Shown: positions 26,979 through 36,770, counted from the stretch's first letter. The stretch: 64,000 nucleotides of DNA from Fortiea sp. LEGE XX443 (GCF_015206815.1 NZ_JADEXZ010000002.1:124001-188000); one strand, 5' to 3'. Made by a program: numbers and translations. Notes: generated from the sequence alone by a model not told the origin.

Positions 26979-27581
26979 ATGTTTAAGTTTCTCCAACAAG
27001 TTAGTAATTATGCTAAACACACCATTCTAGCTGGTCAATATATTGGGCAAGGTCTCTCAGTAACTTTTGACCATATGCACCGCCGTCCAGTTACAGTACA
27101 ATATCCTTACGAAAAACTCATTCCTTCTGAACGATTTCGTGGTCGAATTCACTTTGAATTTGATAAATGTATTTCTTGCGAAGTTTGTGTTCGTGTTTGT
27201 CCGATTAACCTGCCAGTGGTAGATTGGGAATTTAATCAAGAATTCAAGAAAAAAGAACTCAAACATTACAGTATTGACTTTGGAGTTTGTATTTTCTGCG
27301 GCAATTGTGTAGAATTTTGCCCAACAAACTGTCTGTCATTTACTGAAGAATATGAGCTTTCTGTTTATGACCGTCATGAGTTAAATTTTGATAGTGTGGC
27401 GCTGGGAAGATTGCCTGAAAAAGTTACTCTAAATCTAATGGTGACAGCGCTACGAGAATTAGTTTACTTGCCTAAAGATGTGTTAAATCCTCATGGAATT
27501 CCGGCTGATGAGCATCGAGCGGGTTTACTACCATCTGAGATGTTGGAGCAAGCTAGAGAAGATAAGGATGATGTTAATTAA
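26979..27581 (+). CDS. ndhI: NAD(P)H-quinone oxidoreductase subunit I
   Basis: The 200-aa ferredoxin-like subunit of the thylakoid NDH-1 complex, with two 4Fe-4S motifs: [12 protein letters not shown] (about 64-75) and [12 protein letters not shown] (about 103-114). Other ndh genes (ndhA, ndhG, ndhE) normally adjoin ndhI in cyanobacteria; here no upstream ndhA is present within 400 bp, so this is a solitary copy and possibly a second ndhI in the genome. Sequence is otherwise typical. Confidence 0.93.
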   Translation: MFKFLQQVSNYAKHTILAGQYIGQGLSVTFDHMHRRPVTVQYPYEKLIPSERFRGRIHFEFDKCISCEVCVRVCPINLPVVDWEFNQEFKKKELKHYSIDFGVCIFCGNCVEFCPTNCLSFTEEYELSVYDRHELNFDSVALGRLPEKVTLNLMVTALRELVYLPKDVLNPHGIPADEHRAGLLPSEMLEQAREDKDDVN

Positions 27582-27670
27582 TTACCAACCATTTTACATT
27601 TATTTATGACAGAAGTAGATGTTAACTTTATCTAGAGCGATCGCCTTTAGATTAAGTATTCTTCAAAGAA

Positions 27671-28633
27671 ATGACATTAATCCTAGCCTTAGATTTTGGT
27701 GGTACTAAGTTAGCAGCCGCAGTGACTCAACTTGGTTTTCGTGAATGGTTGCGTTATGAACGTCATCTATCACCAGTAGATGGTAATGCTACCACTGATT
27801 TAGAAATTATGCGATCGCTCATTCATAGTTTACTACAAGGTGAAACTCCGGCTGTTATTGGTGTTAGTTTCGGTGGGCCTGTGGATGCTACCACAGGAAT
27901 AGTGCGACTGTCTCATCATGTCCCCGGCTGGGAAAATCTTCCCCTCAAAGACTTACTAGAAAAGGAATTCGGTGTATCTGCAAGTGTTGATAACGATGCC
28001 AATGTAGCCGCTTTAGGTGAACATCGTTTTGGTGCTGGTCAAGGATACGATAGCTTGTTTTACATCACTGTTAGCACTGGTGTTGGTGGTGGTTGGATTC
28101 TGAATAGTCAACCTTGGCGTGGTACAGCCGGAATGGCTGGTGAAATTGGACACATGGTTGTCAATCCTGCGGGGCCAGTATGTTTATGTGGTAAGCGGGG
28201 ATGTGTAGAACGTTTGACATCAGGCCCTTACATGGCGCTAGATGCTAAAGAGTATTTATTAAAACAATCAAATCACTTCCAAGGTAAAAAATTACGCGCC
28301 TTGGTAAATAATAATTTGGATTTGATTACCGGAAAAATTATCAGTGATGCTGCGGCTCAAGGAGATGATTTAGCAGTAAATATTCTGCACACTGGCGCTT
28401 GGGCTTTGGGTGTGGGTATTGGTAATGTAGCGAATTTGATTAACCCACAGCGATTTATTTTGGGTGGTAGTGTGACTAAAGCTGGGAAAAATTGGTGGAA
28501 TACGGTACAAAATACGGCGCGTGAGACAGCATTACCAGAAATCGATTTTGAAATTATCCCTGCGGCTTTGGGTGATGATGCACCACTTTGGGGTGCTGTG
28601 GCTTTAGCGGAATCAGTTTTAACTTCTAGATAA
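27671..28633 (+). CDS. ROK-family sugar kinase (glucokinase-like)
   Basis: A 320-aa ROK protein with the phosphate-binding DFGGTK (residues 7-12), the sugar-binding segment GEIGHMVV (near 158) and the zinc motif CLCGKRGCVE (about 176-185). No DNA-binding N-terminus is present, so it is a kinase rather than a repressor; glucose or a related hexose is the likely substrate. Its 3' end overlaps the convergent 97-aa frame by 15 bp. Confidence 0.85.
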   Translation: MTLILALDFGGTKLAAAVTQLGFREWLRYERHLSPVDGNATTDLEIMRSLIHSLLQGETPAVIGVSFGGPVDATTGIVRLSHHVPGWENLPLKDLLEKEFGVSASVDNDANVAALGEHRFGAGQGYDSLFYITVSTGVGGGWILNSQPWRGTAGMAGEIGHMVVNPAGPVCLCGKRGCVERLTSGPYMALDAKEYLLKQSNHFQGKKLRALVNNNLDLITGKIISDAAAQGDDLAVNILHTGAWALGVGIGNVANLINPQRFILGGSVTKAGKNWWNTVQNTARETALPEIDFEIIPAALGDDAPLWGAVALAESVLTSR

Positions 28634-28912
28634 TGTTCTCATAATCCGCCAAGGAGAACCCAACAAGGAAAAAACATGACAAAAACCAGGAAAAAATACT
28701 GGCTCAATTTCCGCATCTGCCATAATTCTTTCCAGTTCGACATCACTCAGTGGTTCTTCCCAAAGTCCATGTTCTACAAGATTATTAGCATGAAAGATGA
28801 TGCGATCGCGTAAAAAATTTAATTGCTCATCTCGTGGTGCTGCGGGTACTCGAATCGTCAGGGGAAAGTTACCAAATAAAACCACCACTTTCCCTAATTT
28901 ATGTTTTGGCAT
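28619..28912 (-). CDS. Small hypothetical protein
   Basis: A 97-aa frame on the minus strand. The first 70 residues (PKHKLGKVVVLFGNFPLTI, then a Arg/Leu-rich helix and LSDVELERIMADAEIEP) look like real protein. The last 20 residues read across the end of the ROK gene and look non-coding, so the true gene may be frameshifted or its C-terminus replaced. No family is recognised. Confidence 0.45.
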   Translation of the reverse strand: MPKHKLGKVVVLFGNFPLTIRVPAAPRDEQLNFLRDRIIFHANNLVEHGLWEEPLSDVELERIMADAEIEPVFFPGFCHVFSLLGSPWRIMRTLSRS

Positions 28913-29031
28913 ATTTTTTAGATTTTTTTTAACCAGTTTAAGATGTATTTTTAATAGTTACTGTTTTCCTTATAACTTTGTTGCATTTTCTTAACTTCGT
29001 CATAAAGTACCTAAATTATCTGTAAACAATA

Positions 29032-29064
29032 ATATCCCCGACTTCTTTAAGAAGTCGGGGATAT
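29032..29064 (-). terminator. Terminator of comEC
   Basis: A perfect 14-bp stem, ATATCCCCGACTTC/GAAGTCGGGGATAT with loop TTTAA, lies 30 bp after the comEC stop on the minus strand. Confidence 0.75.
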
Positions 29065-29093
29065 GAGAGTTACCTATTGCCTTTTAAATAATC

Positions 29094-31439
29094 CTACAAG
29101 ACAGATGATTTATTTTCTGTTTCTTGGATAAATGATTCAAACTGACCATTAGGTGTCCATTGAATAGCACCATCACGGCCTGTTAAAAAAACTTGGGTTT
29201 GGTTGTTACTAAGTTCACTAGTAATTTTAGGATTAAAATTAGTAGAGGTAGCGATAGCTACTTTTGGTTGAAACAATTTGATTAAATCTTTCAAAGATTC
29301 AGGACTACACCACAACACTTGTGGGCGAGGTAAACTTCCCGCCTTAGCTAATCGTTCTATTTGTTGAGGTTCAACATTACCTACTAATAACCAAGTTTGA
29401 TTTTGAATTTGTAAATATAAAATAGGCAATTGTTCTTTAATTAATTGTACAACTGTATCACCTGTAGCAATTTGTTGTCCTGGTGCTAGAGGTTGGTAGA
29501 TACCCTGATGCTTTTGAATTTCCTGTTGAATCTCCTGATTAGCAAGGCTAGTTTCTGGCTTGAGAGAATATTTGTAGAAATTTTTGATAGGTAGACTTTG
29601 CAGCACTTCCAACCAAGCATTACTATTGCTGTTGTCAAAATCACTAGCGATCGCCCAGGCAATTTTACTCACACCTTGCTGTTGCAAAAATGGTACGATT
29701 GTGTAGCGTCCTGTCCCTTCATTTCCACTATTAATTAAGGTAACATTCCCTTTGTCTTGAATAATTACAACTGGTTCTGCACCTGCTTCTAAGACTGTGA
29801 CTCGAAATAATGTATTTACAGAATGCCAAGCTGGGACAAGTATTAAACCAAATGCCATTAAACTAGCAAACCACCAGCGTTGTTGCCACCATTTAAATAG
29901 GCAAATCAAGAGAATCAAAGTATAAATCGCTAACATCTGCCAAGTTGAAATACTACCGACAACTAGTGAGTTTCCTGGCAAATTACTAAAAAATTCTACT
30001 AATTTAATTAGCCAATCACTGGGATAGTGTAGTACCCCAGCTATTGTACTGCCAATAGCTGGAAAAATTAATGCCGCGATCGCACTAACAATTCCTCCAA
30101 TACTAATGATGGAAATGAATGGCGTAGTAATCATATTCAGCAGCAAACTGTAAGCAGGTACTACCCCAAACACAGAAATTTGCAAGGGTAAAGTCCAAAT
30201 TGTCGCCGCTAAAGGTACAGCAATTAAAGAAGCGATCGCAGGTGGAACCCAATTCAGTCTTTCAGTGATTGCTGGTACAGTTACAATTAATCCTAATGTT
30301 GCTAAAAAACTCAGTTGAAATCCTAAATCCCAAATCCACAAAGGGTTAAATAACAATATTAATGTTGCGGCTAATAATAGTGATCCAAACTGTTTGACTT
30401 TTCGATCTAATATTAAACCAACTAAAGCTGCACTACCCATAATTACGGCTCGAAGTACCGCAGGTTGAAATCCTGATAAGCTGAGGAAAATAATTAAACC
30501 TAAAAAACCGCAAATAAATTGAGTTGCTTTATTTGTACGTTTTGTTAGCTGTAATATTACACCTAAAATTAAAGAAGTTTGAAACCCAGATGCCGCCAAA
30601 GCATGAGCCATACCTGCTTTGACAAACAAATCACGAATATCGTAAGGTAAATCAACGGCTTTGCTACCCAAAACCATTGCACTTACAAGCGCTCCTTCGG
30701 GAATTCCTAAACTCCGAACTTGTGATTTTAAAATTCGCTCCCGGATTTGCCACCATCCCCATTTACCCTCATCATTGACAATATTTATTTGCCTTCCTAT
30801 CAAACCAGCAAATGCTCCTTCCTGCTTGAGATACTTTTGAAAATCGAAAGCACCGGGATTAGAAGCTGATTTTGGTTTATATAAAGTCCCTGTTACCGCA
30901 ATCTCTTGTCCAGGATGTAGGCCAGTAGCTTGAAGTATCGGTAAAGTCACATACAACTTACCTGTCACACCTTTTGGTACATTTGCTGGGCCTTTGCCAT
31001 TTTTAACTTCATCTAACTGAGTCGCTGCTAACCAAAATTGTCCCCGTTGACTGCGAGTCAAACGCGGATTACTTTCTACTTCGCCGCGAACAATTACCAG
31101 TTGTTCTTGATTAGCACGATTTTCGGATGGAACAAATTGACTAATATCTTTTACACTTGGTTGTGGCGATCGCAATTGCAAATACATAGTTGCCAGCAAT
31201 CCTACCACACCAGCAACAATCCAGATTCGTGGATGAGGAAGTGATTGCCAAATATTGGGTGTAGTTTTACTTTTGCTTCCCGTGCTTTCTTGTGGCTGAG
31301 ATGGAGTTTTGCGTTTTCTCAAAAATACTGCTCCCAGTATCGCCAGAATTAAAATCCACGCTCCACCCCAAGGAACGGCTGTAAACAACAACCCTAAAAT
31401 ATAACCTAGGCAAATAATCACACCACTCATCTGAATCAT
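29094..31439 (-). CDS. comEC: ComEC/Rec2 DNA-uptake channel
   Basis: A 781-aa polytopic membrane protein that would move single-stranded DNA into the cell during natural transformation. Order: membrane segments and an OB-like DUF4131 domain (about 1-230), the competence core of about ten helices (about 240-520, GMAHALAASGFQTSLI is its signature), and a C-terminal metallo-beta-lactamase-like domain (about 545-770). In the latter the metal-binding HxHxDH motif is absent: the equivalent stretch reads IASDFDNSNSNA. The nuclease-like activity of that domain is therefore doubtful. The gene stands alone. Confidence 0.88.
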   Translation of the reverse strand: MIQMSGVIICLGYILGLLFTAVPWGGAWILILAILGAVFLRKRKTPSQPQESTGSKSKTTPNIWQSLPHPRIWIVAGVVGLLATMYLQLRSPQPSVKDISQFVPSENRANQEQLVIVRGEVESNPRLTRSQRGQFWLAATQLDEVKNGKGPANVPKGVTGKLYVTLPILQATGLHPGQEIAVTGTLYKPKSASNPGAFDFQKYLKQEGAFAGLIGRQINIVNDEGKWGWWQIRERILKSQVRSLGIPEGALVSAMVLGSKAVDLPYDIRDLFVKAGMAHALAASGFQTSLILGVILQLTKRTNKATQFICGFLGLIIFLSLSGFQPAVLRAVIMGSAALVGLILDRKVKQFGSLLLAATLILLFNPLWIWDLGFQLSFLATLGLIVTVPAITERLNWVPPAIASLIAVPLAATIWTLPLQISVFGVVPAYSLLLNMITTPFISIISIGGIVSAIAALIFPAIGSTIAGVLHYPSDWLIKLVEFFSNLPGNSLVVGSISTWQMLAIYTLILLICLFKWWQQRWWFASLMAFGLILVPAWHSVNTLFRVTVLEAGAEPVVIIQDKGNVTLINSGNEGTGRYTIVPFLQQQGVSKIAWAIASDFDNSNSNAWLEVLQSLPIKNFYKYSLKPETSLANQEIQQEIQKHQGIYQPLAPGQQIATGDTVVQLIKEQLPILYLQIQNQTWLLVGNVEPQQIERLAKAGSLPRPQVLWCSPESLKDLIKLFQPKVAIATSTNFNPKITSELSNNQTQVFLTGRDGAIQWTPNGQFESFIQETENKSSVL

Positions 31440-31588
31440 AAGGCATTAAAATTTTCAACTAACAAGCACTCCAGAAAAACCTTGATGCTTTTGGTGAAGT
31501 ATAGTTCATTAGATTTATACAAACAAAGCCCGCAAATGCGAGCTTCGTTTGTGTAATTAAGTCTGACTCTTGAAAAATTACGACAGCA

Positions 31589-32068
31589 TTACAAAGATAT
31601 ACCCAGGTTAAACCCTAATACAGCGTGCAGAAGCATAATACCAAGTGCCACAGTGCCTAAATAGGCATGAGTAGCGCGTAAAGCAGTTTTACCGCCGGCA
31701 AAGCCACTTAAAGAAATTACACTATTAATCAATAGCAGTATTAGTACAACAGAACCAGTCCAAAAATGGGGACTTTCAAAAATTGGCTGACGCTGCATCA
31801 CCAAAGATAGAACTCCGCCAGTGTAACCAGCCGCCATAAAGAAAAACATCCAAGGTGCAAGTAGACGATGCCCCACGCGGTTTTTAACCGACTCATCTTT
31901 ATCCTCAGCCAGTCTACTTCGCCAACCAGTCCATCCTACATAGCTACCCATCACAAAAACTACGATCGCCATCATCAAGGGATGTCCCCAATGTACAATC
32001 GGTTCAGGTAGTCCTAGAGTACGGAACCAAGCTGCAAGAGGTTCTAGAGCTTCACTAAAGTTAACCAT
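31589..32068 (-). CDS. DUF4079 membrane protein
   Basis: A 159-aa protein with about four membrane helices, recognised as DUF4079 (start HWGHPLMMAIVVFVMG, end THAYLGTVALGIMLLHAVLG). The conserved histidines in helices 1 and 4 are arranged as in small cytochrome b561-like proteins, which is suggestive only. Cyanobacterial and plant plastid homologues exist; function unknown. Monocistronic. Confidence 0.8.
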   Translation of the reverse strand: MVNFSEALEPLAAWFRTLGLPEPIVHWGHPLMMAIVVFVMGSYVGWTGWRSRLAEDKDESVKNRVGHRLLAPWMFFFMAAGYTGGVLSLVMQRQPIFESPHFWTGSVVLILLLINSVISLSGFAGGKTALRATHAYLGTVALGIMLLHAVLGFNLGISL

Positions 32069-32585
32069 ATATATTCACATTTTTTACAGGATTACAGTAC
32101 TTTTTTTACCACAATCTTAAGTATTGTAAATAATAATTAATTTTTTGAAGCAGACAAGCGATGTCTGACGACAAGAAGCCGAGCTTCTACGCATTTCTAA
32201 GAGGATGTTTTAACAGTTAAGTAGAAAGGTGGAAATAAACCGAACTATGTAACGGAAAGTAAAGTAGCTTGAAAACCTCTTCCCTTCTGCCTTCTGCCCT
32301 CTGCCTCCTGCCTTGTCATAACGACAATTTTTAACACCGACCTACTTAAGTAGTCGGACACAATAAAATTCATGGGTGGAGATAGGTGACAGGTTACAGT
32401 CAAAAATTTGTGTAATTAATTCTGTCTGATTACTTATTGATTACTGTTTACCAGCCCCTTCTGAGCGCAGGGCTGTTTCATTCCCTTGGGTTGGACAAAA
32501 ATTAGCAAAAGTAAAAGCTACACTGCATAGTAAGCACAGGTAGATCGGAACCTGTTTTGAGACTAATTTCGGCATCAAAAATCCA
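32069..32585. other. Spacer holding MITE copy 1
   Basis: About 515 bp without genes between the DUF4079 and P450 genes. It holds the first MITE copy (32218-32348) and, directly after it, a second AAGTAGTCGGACACAATAAA-like phrase that resembles the MITE terminal repeat. Confidence 0.6.
32218..32348. mobile_element. TA-inserting MITE with heptamer array, copy 1
   Basis: 131 bp including the flanking TA on each side. Ends are TAAGTAGAAAGGTG and CACCGACCTACTTA, an imperfect terminal inverted repeat (11 of 14 matching). The interior has conserved segments (AAATAAACCGAACTATGT near the left, TCATAACGACAATTTTTAAC near the right) around a short array of CTGCCTT/CTGCCCT/CTGCCTC heptamers. Two longer copies are at 41524 and 44477. 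Confidence 0.85.
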
Positions 32586-33968
32586 ATGCAATTACCTAAT
32601 CCCCTAAAACAATCCTCCTTCCTCCAAAGGCTACAGTGGGTGATTGACCCTGTAGGATATATGGAAAAAGCAGCCTGCCAATATCCAGACATTTTTACTT
32701 CTCTGAGCATTGGTTCTAATAATCCAGTAGTATTTGTGACAGAGCCGCAGGCAATACAAGAAATTTTAACCAATGACAGAAAAAAGTTTGCGGCTTTGGG
32801 AGAGCAGAATCGCATTCTGCGCCCGATAGTCGGGGACTATTCTATCTTTTTGTTAGATGGCGATCGCCACAGAAAGCGGCGACAGTTAGTTATGCCATCT
32901 TTTCATGGGGATAGAATGCGAAACTACGGTGAGCTAATCTGCAATCTCACTGAAAAAGTCTTTAACCAGTTACCCGTAAATCAGGTATTTTCTGCGCGTA
33001 AGCTGACACAGGAAATTTCGATGCAGGTGATCTTGCAGGTTGTATTTGGTGTTTATGACGGTGAACGAAGTCAACAACTCAAGCAACAATTATTCAAAGT
33101 GGCAGATTTATTTCGCTCGCCATTGACTTCTAGCTTTCTGTTTTTCCCCTTCTTGCAAAAAGATTTAGGAAGTTGGAGTCCTTGGGGTAAGTTTTTACGA
33201 GATCAGCAGCAACTTGATCAATTAATTTACGCTGAAATTGCCGAACGCCGAGCCGAAAATAATCCAGAGCGAATTGATATCCTCTCCCTGTTAATGTCAT
33301 CTCAGGATGAAGCAGGTAACTCAATGAGCGATCGAGAATTGCGTGATGAACTGCTTACCCTATTATTAGCAGGATATGAAACTACAGCTACAGCAATGGC
33401 TTGGGGTTTATATCTGATTCACCAAAAACCAGAAGTCCGAGAAAAACTGCTGCAAGAATTGGATACCCTTGGTGACTCACCAGATCCCATGAGTATGTTT
33501 CGCTTACCATATCTCACAGCTGTCTGTAACGAAACCTTGCGAGTTCGTCCCGTTGCTATGTTGACGTTTGCCAGGGTAGTACAAGAACCTGTGGAACTAT
33601 TGGGATACTCCTTAGAGCCGGGTACAGCTCTTTTTGGCTGTATGTATCTCACTCATCAACGTGAAGATTTGTATCCAGAACCAAAGCAGTTCAAACCAGA
33701 ACGTTTTCTCGAACGCCAATTTTCTCCTTATGAATTTATACCTTTTGGTAGCGGGGCGCGGCGCTGTCTGGGCGAAGCTTTGGCTGTATTTGAAATGAGG
33801 CTAGTGTTAGCAACCATCTTGTCAAAATATCAACTCGCGCTGGCTGATAATCAACCAGAAATAGCTCGCCGTCGAGGTGTTACTTTAGCGCCAGCCCGTG
33901 GTGTCAAGATGGTAATGACTGGAAAACGTGCGCGTCAAGAATCTCCAGTTAGTCTGGTAAATGTTTAA
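32586..33968 (+). CDS. Cytochrome P450
   Basis: A 460-aa soluble bacterial P450. The I-helix oxygen-binding AGYETTA is near residue 262, the K-helix ExxR (ETLR) near 315, and the heme loop FGSGARRCLG near 387-396 with cysteine ligand about 394. The sequence looks like the CYP110 group common in Nostoc, whose members oxidise fatty acids, alkanes or terpenes; that subfamily call is inference. No redox partner or terpene synthase adjoins it. An aminotransferase gene follows 58 bp downstream. Confidence 0.9.
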   Translation: MQLPNPLKQSSFLQRLQWVIDPVGYMEKAACQYPDIFTSLSIGSNNPVVFVTEPQAIQEILTNDRKKFAALGEQNRILRPIVGDYSIFLLDGDRHRKRRQLVMPSFHGDRMRNYGELICNLTEKVFNQLPVNQVFSARKLTQEISMQVILQVVFGVYDGERSQQLKQQLFKVADLFRSPLTSSFLFFPFLQKDLGSWSPWGKFLRDQQQLDQLIYAEIAERRAENNPERIDILSLLMSSQDEAGNSMSDRELRDELLTLLLAGYETTATAMAWGLYLIHQKPEVREKLLQELDTLGDSPDPMSMFRLPYLTAVCNETLRVRPVAMLTFARVVQEPVELLGYSLEPGTALFGCMYLTHQREDLYPEPKQFKPERFLERQFSPYEFIPFGSGARRCLGEALAVFEMRLVLATILSKYQLALADNQPEIARRRGVTLAPARGVKMVMTGKRARQESPVSLVNV

Positions 33969-34026
33969 ACAACTGTAGGGAGGTAGCAATGCTACCTCTC
34001 TACTATTGACCATTGACTATTGACAA

Positions 34027-35199
34027 ATGACCAAATTAATATCTCGGATGCAGGCGGTACAGTCACCGATAATTCCTGTGGTTGGGGAACTGATTCAAAA
34101 TTCTCCCGGAACCATTTCTCTAGGACAAGGTGTGGTTTCTTACAGTCCACCACCAGAAGCTATTGAACTTTTACCAAAGTTCCTAGCCGAACCTACAAAT
34201 CATCTCTACAAAGCAGTTGAGGGAATTCCCCCTTTATTAACAGCACTGACAGCAAAATTGTCAACTTTTAACGGGATGGAAATTAATGATGACAATTGCA
34301 TTGTTGTGACAGCCGGAAGCAACATGGCGTTTATGAACGCTATTTTGGCGATTACTTCTCCTGGTGATGAAATTATTCTCAATACGCCTTACTATTTCAA
34401 CCATGAAATGGCGATCGCAATGGCTGGTTGTCGTCCGGTTTTGGTAGATACTGATGAAAATTACCAATTGCGTCCAGAAGCATTAGCCCAAGCAATTACG
34501 CCTCAAACAAAGGCTATTGTAACAATTTCTCCTAATAATCCCACAGGAGTTGTTTATTCTGAAGCAGCATTACGCCAAGTAAATCAAATGTGTAGCGATC
34601 GCAATATCTACCACATCAGCGATGAAGCTTACGAATATTTCACTTATAACGGTGTCAAGCATGTTTCACCAGGCGCATTTGCTGGTAGTTGCAATTATAC
34701 AATTTCTCTTTACAGTCTTTCTAAAGCCTATGGTTTTGCTAGTTGGCGCATTGGCTACATGGTAATTCCTAAACATTTACTTGTTGCTGTCAAAAAAGTT
34801 CAAGATACAATTTTGATTTGTCCGCCTGTGGTTTCTCAGTATGCAGCTTTAGGCGCATTGCAAGCAAAAGATGATTATTTAAAGGAAAATATCGGAGCAA
34901 TTTCCCAAGTACGCCAGTTAGTCATAGACTCGCTGAACAATCTCCAAGGCTTATGTACTATTGCTCAAGCCGATGGCGCTTTCTACTTCTTTCTCAAAGT
35001 GCATACCCAAATGGATGCTTTTGAGTTGGTGAAAAGATTAATTCAAGAATACAAAGTTGCTGTAATTCCTGGTACAACCTTTGGGATGGAAAACGGCTGT
35101 TATTTACGAGTTGCTTATGGGGCGTTACAACCAGATACAGCAAAAGCAGGTATAGAAAGATTAGTTCAAGGTTTGGAAAATATTATAACTCGTGAATGA
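34027..35199 (+). CDS. PLP-dependent aminotransferase (class I)
   Basis: A 390-aa fold-type I aminotransferase. Typical elements are the NNPTGVVY segment (about 172-179), the aspartate in SDEAYE (near 200), the Schiff-base lysine in SLSKAYGFASWR (near 235) and the C-terminal arginine in YLRVAYG. It resembles aspartate/aromatic or KAT-like enzymes; the substrate is not determinable. It follows the P450 gene in the same direction but whether they share a pathway is unknown. Confidence 0.88.
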   Translation: MTKLISRMQAVQSPIIPVVGELIQNSPGTISLGQGVVSYSPPPEAIELLPKFLAEPTNHLYKAVEGIPPLLTALTAKLSTFNGMEINDDNCIVVTAGSNMAFMNAILAITSPGDEIILNTPYYFNHEMAIAMAGCRPVLVDTDENYQLRPEALAQAITPQTKAIVTISPNNPTGVVYSEAALRQVNQMCSDRNIYHISDEAYEYFTYNGVKHVSPGAFAGSCNYTISLYSLSKAYGFASWRIGYMVIPKHLLVAVKKVQDTILICPPVVSQYAALGALQAKDDYLKENIGAISQVRQLVIDSLNNLQGLCTIAQADGAFYFFLKVHTQMDAFELVKRLIQEYKVAVIPGTTFGMENGCYLRVAYGALQPDTAKAGIERLVQGLENIITRE

Positions 35200-35395
35200 G
35201 TTTTGGATAAATTTGCGTCTTTTGCAGTTCGTAACCAAACTTTTTTAACCGTGTAGCTATAGAAATCATATTTGATTTCTGAAAAAACTAGGAGATAATA
35301 CGGAGATAAATTTGTATCTAGCAGCGAACAATGATAAACCAGCATCTACAACCTAAGATCGGAGAAATATAAGAATTTATTGATCGAGCGTAAAA

Positions 35396-35691
35396 CCCCA
35401 TCCCTTTATGGGTGGGGATGTAAGCGAGTCAGGGACTCTGGTAAAATACGATTATCTACCTGAGACATGACATTTCTTAAATGCAACACCAGTTGTTGAA
35501 GAATAAGAAAAAGTGGTTTGTCGGTGATGGTAGAAATAATTGAATCTGTATTCACTCTCGTGAAATGGATTCAAATTCTTCTCCCTACAAACAGTTCGGC
35601 TGTGCCGGGGAGACAGGGTACGGTTAATTACCCGTATGTTTCAACCGATTGTTTCGGTTAGTTACAAGCCGCATCCCCTTGTGGGTGGGGC
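35396..35691. mobile_element. IS200/IS605-like non-autonomous element (candidate)
   Basis: Two imperfect hairpins bracket about 300 bp. At 35396-35417 CCCCA-T-CCC pairs with GGG-T-GGGG around TTTAT with a single bulged T. At 35668-35691 GCCGCA-T-CCC pairs with GGG-T-GGGGC with the same bulged T and one mismatch. Subterminal hairpins with a bulged base are characteristic of IS200/IS605 ends. The interior has no transposase frame. Just before the right hairpin lie two more small stems (TACGG/CCGTA and AACCGA/TCGGTT), arranged like the RNA scaffold at the 3' end of TnpB/IscB elements. Identification is by structure only. Confidence 0.45.
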
Positions 35692-35699
35692 AGTTGACA

Positions 35700-35945
35700 G
35701 ATCATTGTTTAACGTGAGTTCGACGGAGATCAAAAACCCCTCTCCATAGCTTGCTTCTCTTACGAGACGCTACCGCGAACCCGCAGGGTACCTCTCCCCT
35801 GCAAGGAGGAGCCGCTGCGTTGCGCGGGTTTCCCGCGTTGTAGCAAGTGGCGTTAGAGGCTTTAAAACTCAGAGTTTTCCGTTGAAAACTAGTAATATTT
35901 CTGCCCCTCTCCGCGTCGGAGAGGGGTTGGGGAGAGGTTCATCGA
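35700..35945. repeat. Composite GC-rich repeat
   Basis: About 240 bp made of stock intergenic phrases (cttacgagacgctaccgcga, ctctccccTGCAAGG and ggagaggggttgggg) that occur elsewhere in the window (16640, 26800, 61485). It contains nested inverted repeats such as CCCCTCTCCG/CGGAGAGGGG (about 35905-35926). No gene. Confidence 0.6.
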
Positions 35946-35971
35946 ATTCACGTATTGTTTAATCGTTTTAC

Positions 35972-36682
35972 TCACACTACAGGAGAGTCTTCAAATTTAT
36001 AGCCAACCCCAACAACAGTTTTAATAAACGAAGGGTTAGCTGGGTCAGGCTCAATTTTTTTCCGCAACCGCGCTACATGAGTATCTACAACTCGCTCGTC
36101 ACCAAAAAAATCATCACCCCAAAGTTTGTCAATTAACTGGGTACGGTTCCAAACTCGCCCAGGATTACTGACAAATGTGCTTAACAAATTAAATTCGAGG
36201 TTTGTTAAATCTAGAATTTCTGGCTGTTGGGAATTTAACTGACGAGAAGCCGTGCGTTGTTCAATATCTACGATAAAGTTTTGAGTACGAGTTACCTGAT
36301 GTTGTCCTCCTTGACGGAGACTACGCCGCAATAGCGCCCGCACCCTAGCCACTAATTCTCTGGGGCTGAAGGGTTTAACCATATAATCATCAGCACCAGT
36401 TGATAGACCAATCACGCGATCAATTTCTTCGCCCTTGGCTGTTAACATCAGAATATAAGGGTCTTTTGTACCAGCTTTTTGCCGAATTCTGGCACAAACT
36501 TCCAACCCATCCAACCCAGGAATCATTAAGTCCAGGATGATTAAATCAGGTGGTTGTTCCTGAAACATCCGCAAGGCGTTCACACCATCACGGCTCGTAT
36601 GACAAGAAAATCCTTCCTTTTCTAAAGAAATTTGGATTAACTGAGCAATTTCAGGTTCATCCTCAACAATTAAAATATCCAT
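35972..36682 (-). CDS. OmpR/PhoB-family response regulator
   Basis: A 236-aa response regulator: acidic pocket E7-D8, phospho-acceptor Asp in LIILDLMIP (about 51), Lys in DYMVKPFSP (about 101), and a winged-helix DNA-binding domain (about 135-230) ending VVGVGYKFED. No kinase gene adjoins it. The next gene upstream on the same strand is a NYN/LabA-like protein, 88 bp away. Which pathway it serves cannot be read. Confidence 0.9.
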   Translation of the reverse strand: MDILIVEDEPEIAQLIQISLEKEGFSCHTSRDGVNALRMFQEQPPDLIILDLMIPGLDGLEVCARIRQKAGTKDPYILMLTAKGEEIDRVIGLSTGADDYMVKPFSPRELVARVRALLRRSLRQGGQHQVTRTQNFIVDIEQRTASRQLNSQQPEILDLTNLEFNLLSTFVSNPGRVWNRTQLIDKLWGDDFFGDERVVDTHVARLRKKIEPDPANPSFIKTVVGVGYKFEDSPVV

Positions 36683-36770
36683 TGCAATTAGGATTTAGCG
36701 GAATACGCAGAGTTATTTCCTGGCTTGTTATTGTACTCCAAAAACCTGTGATAGGTAGGAGTAATGAAAT

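Noticed and set aside
32441-32815. Minus-strand frame of 124 codons over the start of the P450 gene
   Set aside because: It overlaps a certain gene for 230 bp and its sequence is not protein-like in the shared part.
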